Assembly: GCF_000306765.2 (NCBI RefSeq)
Contig: NC_017941.2
Location: forward strand, 1,426,001-1,490,000
Reading direction: 5' to 3'
Source: Haloferax mediterranei ATCC 33500
Lineage (GTDB): Archaea > Halobacteriota > Halobacteria > Halobacteriales > Haloferacaceae
DNA: 64,000 nucleotides
Numbering within the stretch: position 1 is the stretch's first letter; each line of letters starts with the position of its first letter. Under the pieces are notes generated by a model, which was not told the origin of the DNA, did not search any database, and worked only from the letters and a program-made list of their open reading frames with translations. Shown here one piece after another: positions 63,536 to 64,000 of this stretch. A program made the position numbers and the translations under genes.

Positions 63536-63555
63536 GTAGGGGGCTAGGCCCCTAC
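63536..63555 (-). promoter_or_regulatory. Hairpin over the leader stop codon
   Basis: Transcript arm GUAGGGG pairs with CCCCUAC around the 6-nt loop CCUAGC: a 7-bp, mostly G-C stem. The 5' arm is the Val-Gly codons of the leader frame and its UAG stop lies in the loop. No U-tract follows, so it is not a classic intrinsic terminator. Confidence 0.65.
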
Positions 63556-63645
63556 AATAATGAGCGACCGAACAGCAGCGACGGCAGCACCGCTCGCTCC
63601 GAACTGCGGAGCGGCGAGTGCCTGGGTGTCGTCGCGCTGCTTCAT
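63544..63645 (-). CDS. Candidate 33-residue leader peptide upstream of ilvB
   Basis: A frame from ATG 63645 to TAG 63544 encodes 33 residues starting MKQRDDTQALAAP and ending AAVRSLIIVGA. The four consecutive codons Leu28-Ile29-Ile30-Val31 (CTC ATT ATT GTA) use ATT and GTA, uncommon in these genes. The ATG lies 29 bp after the centre of a strong TATA box with BRE, so the mRNA should be leaderless and start with this frame. The frame also contains a 7-bp hairpin CGCTCCG / CGGAGCG (63595-63613). It is too small and too Ala/Gly-rich to be an obvious enzyme. A translation-sensing leader is inference from layout. Confidence 0.6.
   Translation of the reverse strand: MKQRDDTQALAAPQFGASGAAVAAVRSLIIVGA
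63595..63613 (-). promoter_or_regulatory. Hairpin inside the leader frame
   Basis: CGCUCCG and CGGAGCG form a perfect 7-bp stem with a 5-nt loop in the transcript. The 3' arm overlaps GAGCGA, which can instead pair with UCGCUC just before the Ile-Ile-Val codons, so two structures compete. Confidence 0.55.
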
Positions 63646-63669
63646 CGTATGCCACACGTACTTCCGGGC

Positions 63670-63683
63670 TATAATAATCCTTT
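63670..63683 (-). promoter_or_regulatory. Promoter of the ilvB leader transcript
   Basis: On the minus strand GAAAGG (BRE-like) is directly followed by ATTATTATA (TATA box, 63670-63678). The box centre lies 29 bp before the leader ATG at 63645, which predicts a start site within 1-3 nt of that codon. The promoter lies inside the 385-bp interval between the leuA/cimA stop and ilvB, so the ilv/leu block can be transcribed apart from leuA/cimA. Confidence 0.7.
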
Positions 63684-63777
63684 CGCGGCGGGCAACGATT
63701 GCACGCCGTTTGGGACGGGGCCCGGAACCGGGTACACGTGTAGGGCGGTCGCCCCGTAGGGCCACAGCCCGACGCCA

Positions 63778-64000
63778 TCAGGCGCGGACCTCCTCCTCTC
63801 TCTCGTTTTCGTGGGGTACCCCCACATCGCGGGCGAACACTTCGAGCGTCGAGTCGTCGATGCGCTCTTTTTCCGCGCCGTGGTCCTTGACGCGGCGGGT
63901 GACTTCTCGAACCTCGGCGTCCGAGGGGTCGAACCCGATGTCCGCGAGACGCTTTCGAACCGAATGCGTCCCCGTGTGCTTGCCGAGTACGAACTCGCGC
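63778..64000 (-). CDS. leuA: 2-Isopropylmalate synthase or citramalate synthase, C-terminal part
   Basis: The last 74 codons of a gene that begins outside the window are seen. The segment LGKHTGTHSVRKRLADIGFD is the typical end of the catalytic region in LeuA/CimA-type enzymes, followed by a helical end. Because the protein ends about 50 residues later without a full LeuA regulatory domain, this could be the shorter CimA/homocitrate-type enzyme; the visible part cannot decide. It is upstream of and on the same strand as the ilv/leu block, consistent with leucine or isoleucine synthesis. Confidence 0.85.
   Translation of the reverse strand, partial: REFVLGKHTGTHSVRKRLADIGFDPSDAEVREVTRRVKDHGAEKERIDDSTLEVFARDVGVPHENEREEEVRA

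Noticed and set aside
63536..63555. Classical intrinsic terminator after the leader peptide
   Set aside because: The hairpin is strong but is followed by a C/A-rich stretch, not a U-tract, so termination there is unproven.
63536..63780. tRNA or T-box-like RNA gene in the ilvB upstream region
   Set aside because: No cloverleaf, anticodon arm or specifier-like structure could be drawn; the hairpins fit a leader better.

Overview
The window is a GC-rich chromosomal segment from a haloarchaeon, most probably Haloferax or a close relative. The evidence is acidic proteins, strong GC bias at third codon positions, TATA boxes centred 24-29 nt upstream of start codons (leaderless mRNAs), a TFB gene, a menaquinone pathway, twin-arginine lipoproteins, and a bacterial-type fructose PTS with class II aldolase and GlpR. 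From memory the gene order resembles the Haloferax volcanii HVO_145x-HVO_151x region; I could not check this. I saw no rRNA, tRNA, CRISPR array, insertion sequence or integrase.

Layout. 1-9 kb holds central metabolism: the end of fructose-1,6-bisphosphatase, an acyl-CoA carboxylase subunit, a MaoC hydratase, two glutamate dehydrogenases around a CitE-type lyase, and pyrB-pyrI. 9-30 kb holds a histidine kinase, SDR and ThuA enzymes, and scattered menaquinone genes (menC-menA, menB, menD, menF). Among these lies an iron-type pair (binding lipoprotein plus FAD protein) with a DtxR-like operator on its leaderless start. Then come a sulfite-oxidase-like enzyme whose 3' end is tandemly duplicated, a rhomboid protein, a METTL5-type methyltransferase and a secreted nuclease lipoprotein. 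30-46 kb holds TFB, a TIGR03663 membrane protein, UspA, a [2Fe-2S] ferredoxin, a rhodanese-metallo-beta-lactamase fusion, a HemAT-like globin sensor, MOSC, galactokinase, acetamidase and gluconate-dehydratase-like genes, and small conserved proteins. 46-49 kb is a 1054-residue multi-sensor kinase. 49-56 kb is fructose uptake and catabolism (fba, ptfB-ptsI-ptsH-ptfA-ptfC, pfkB, glpR). 56.6-64 kb is branched-chain amino acid synthesis (leuB, leuD, leuC, a small gene, ilvC, ilvN, ilvB and the end of a leuA/cimA gene), all on the minus strand and mostly overlapping.

How they work together. Fructose enters as fructose 1-phosphate through the PTS, PfkB makes fructose 1,6-bisphosphate, and class II aldolase splits it; FBPase serves the reverse direction. 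The ilv/leu block covers both common steps to valine and isoleucine and the isopropylmalate (or citramalate) branch.

The most interesting observation lies just upstream of ilvB. A strong promoter appears to start a leaderless 33-codon reading frame ending Leu-Ile-Ile-Val-Gly-Ala. Its last codons form one arm of a 7-bp hairpin whose loop holds the stop codon, and alternative pairings exist. This looks like a translation-sensing attenuator for branched-chain amino acids, a mechanism I do not know to be established in Archaea. Other notable points are Asp-to-Thr changes in the receiver domains of both kinases, a 92-bp tandem duplication of a gene's 3' end, a CTTAC pentanucleotide array, and several very small membrane proteins.
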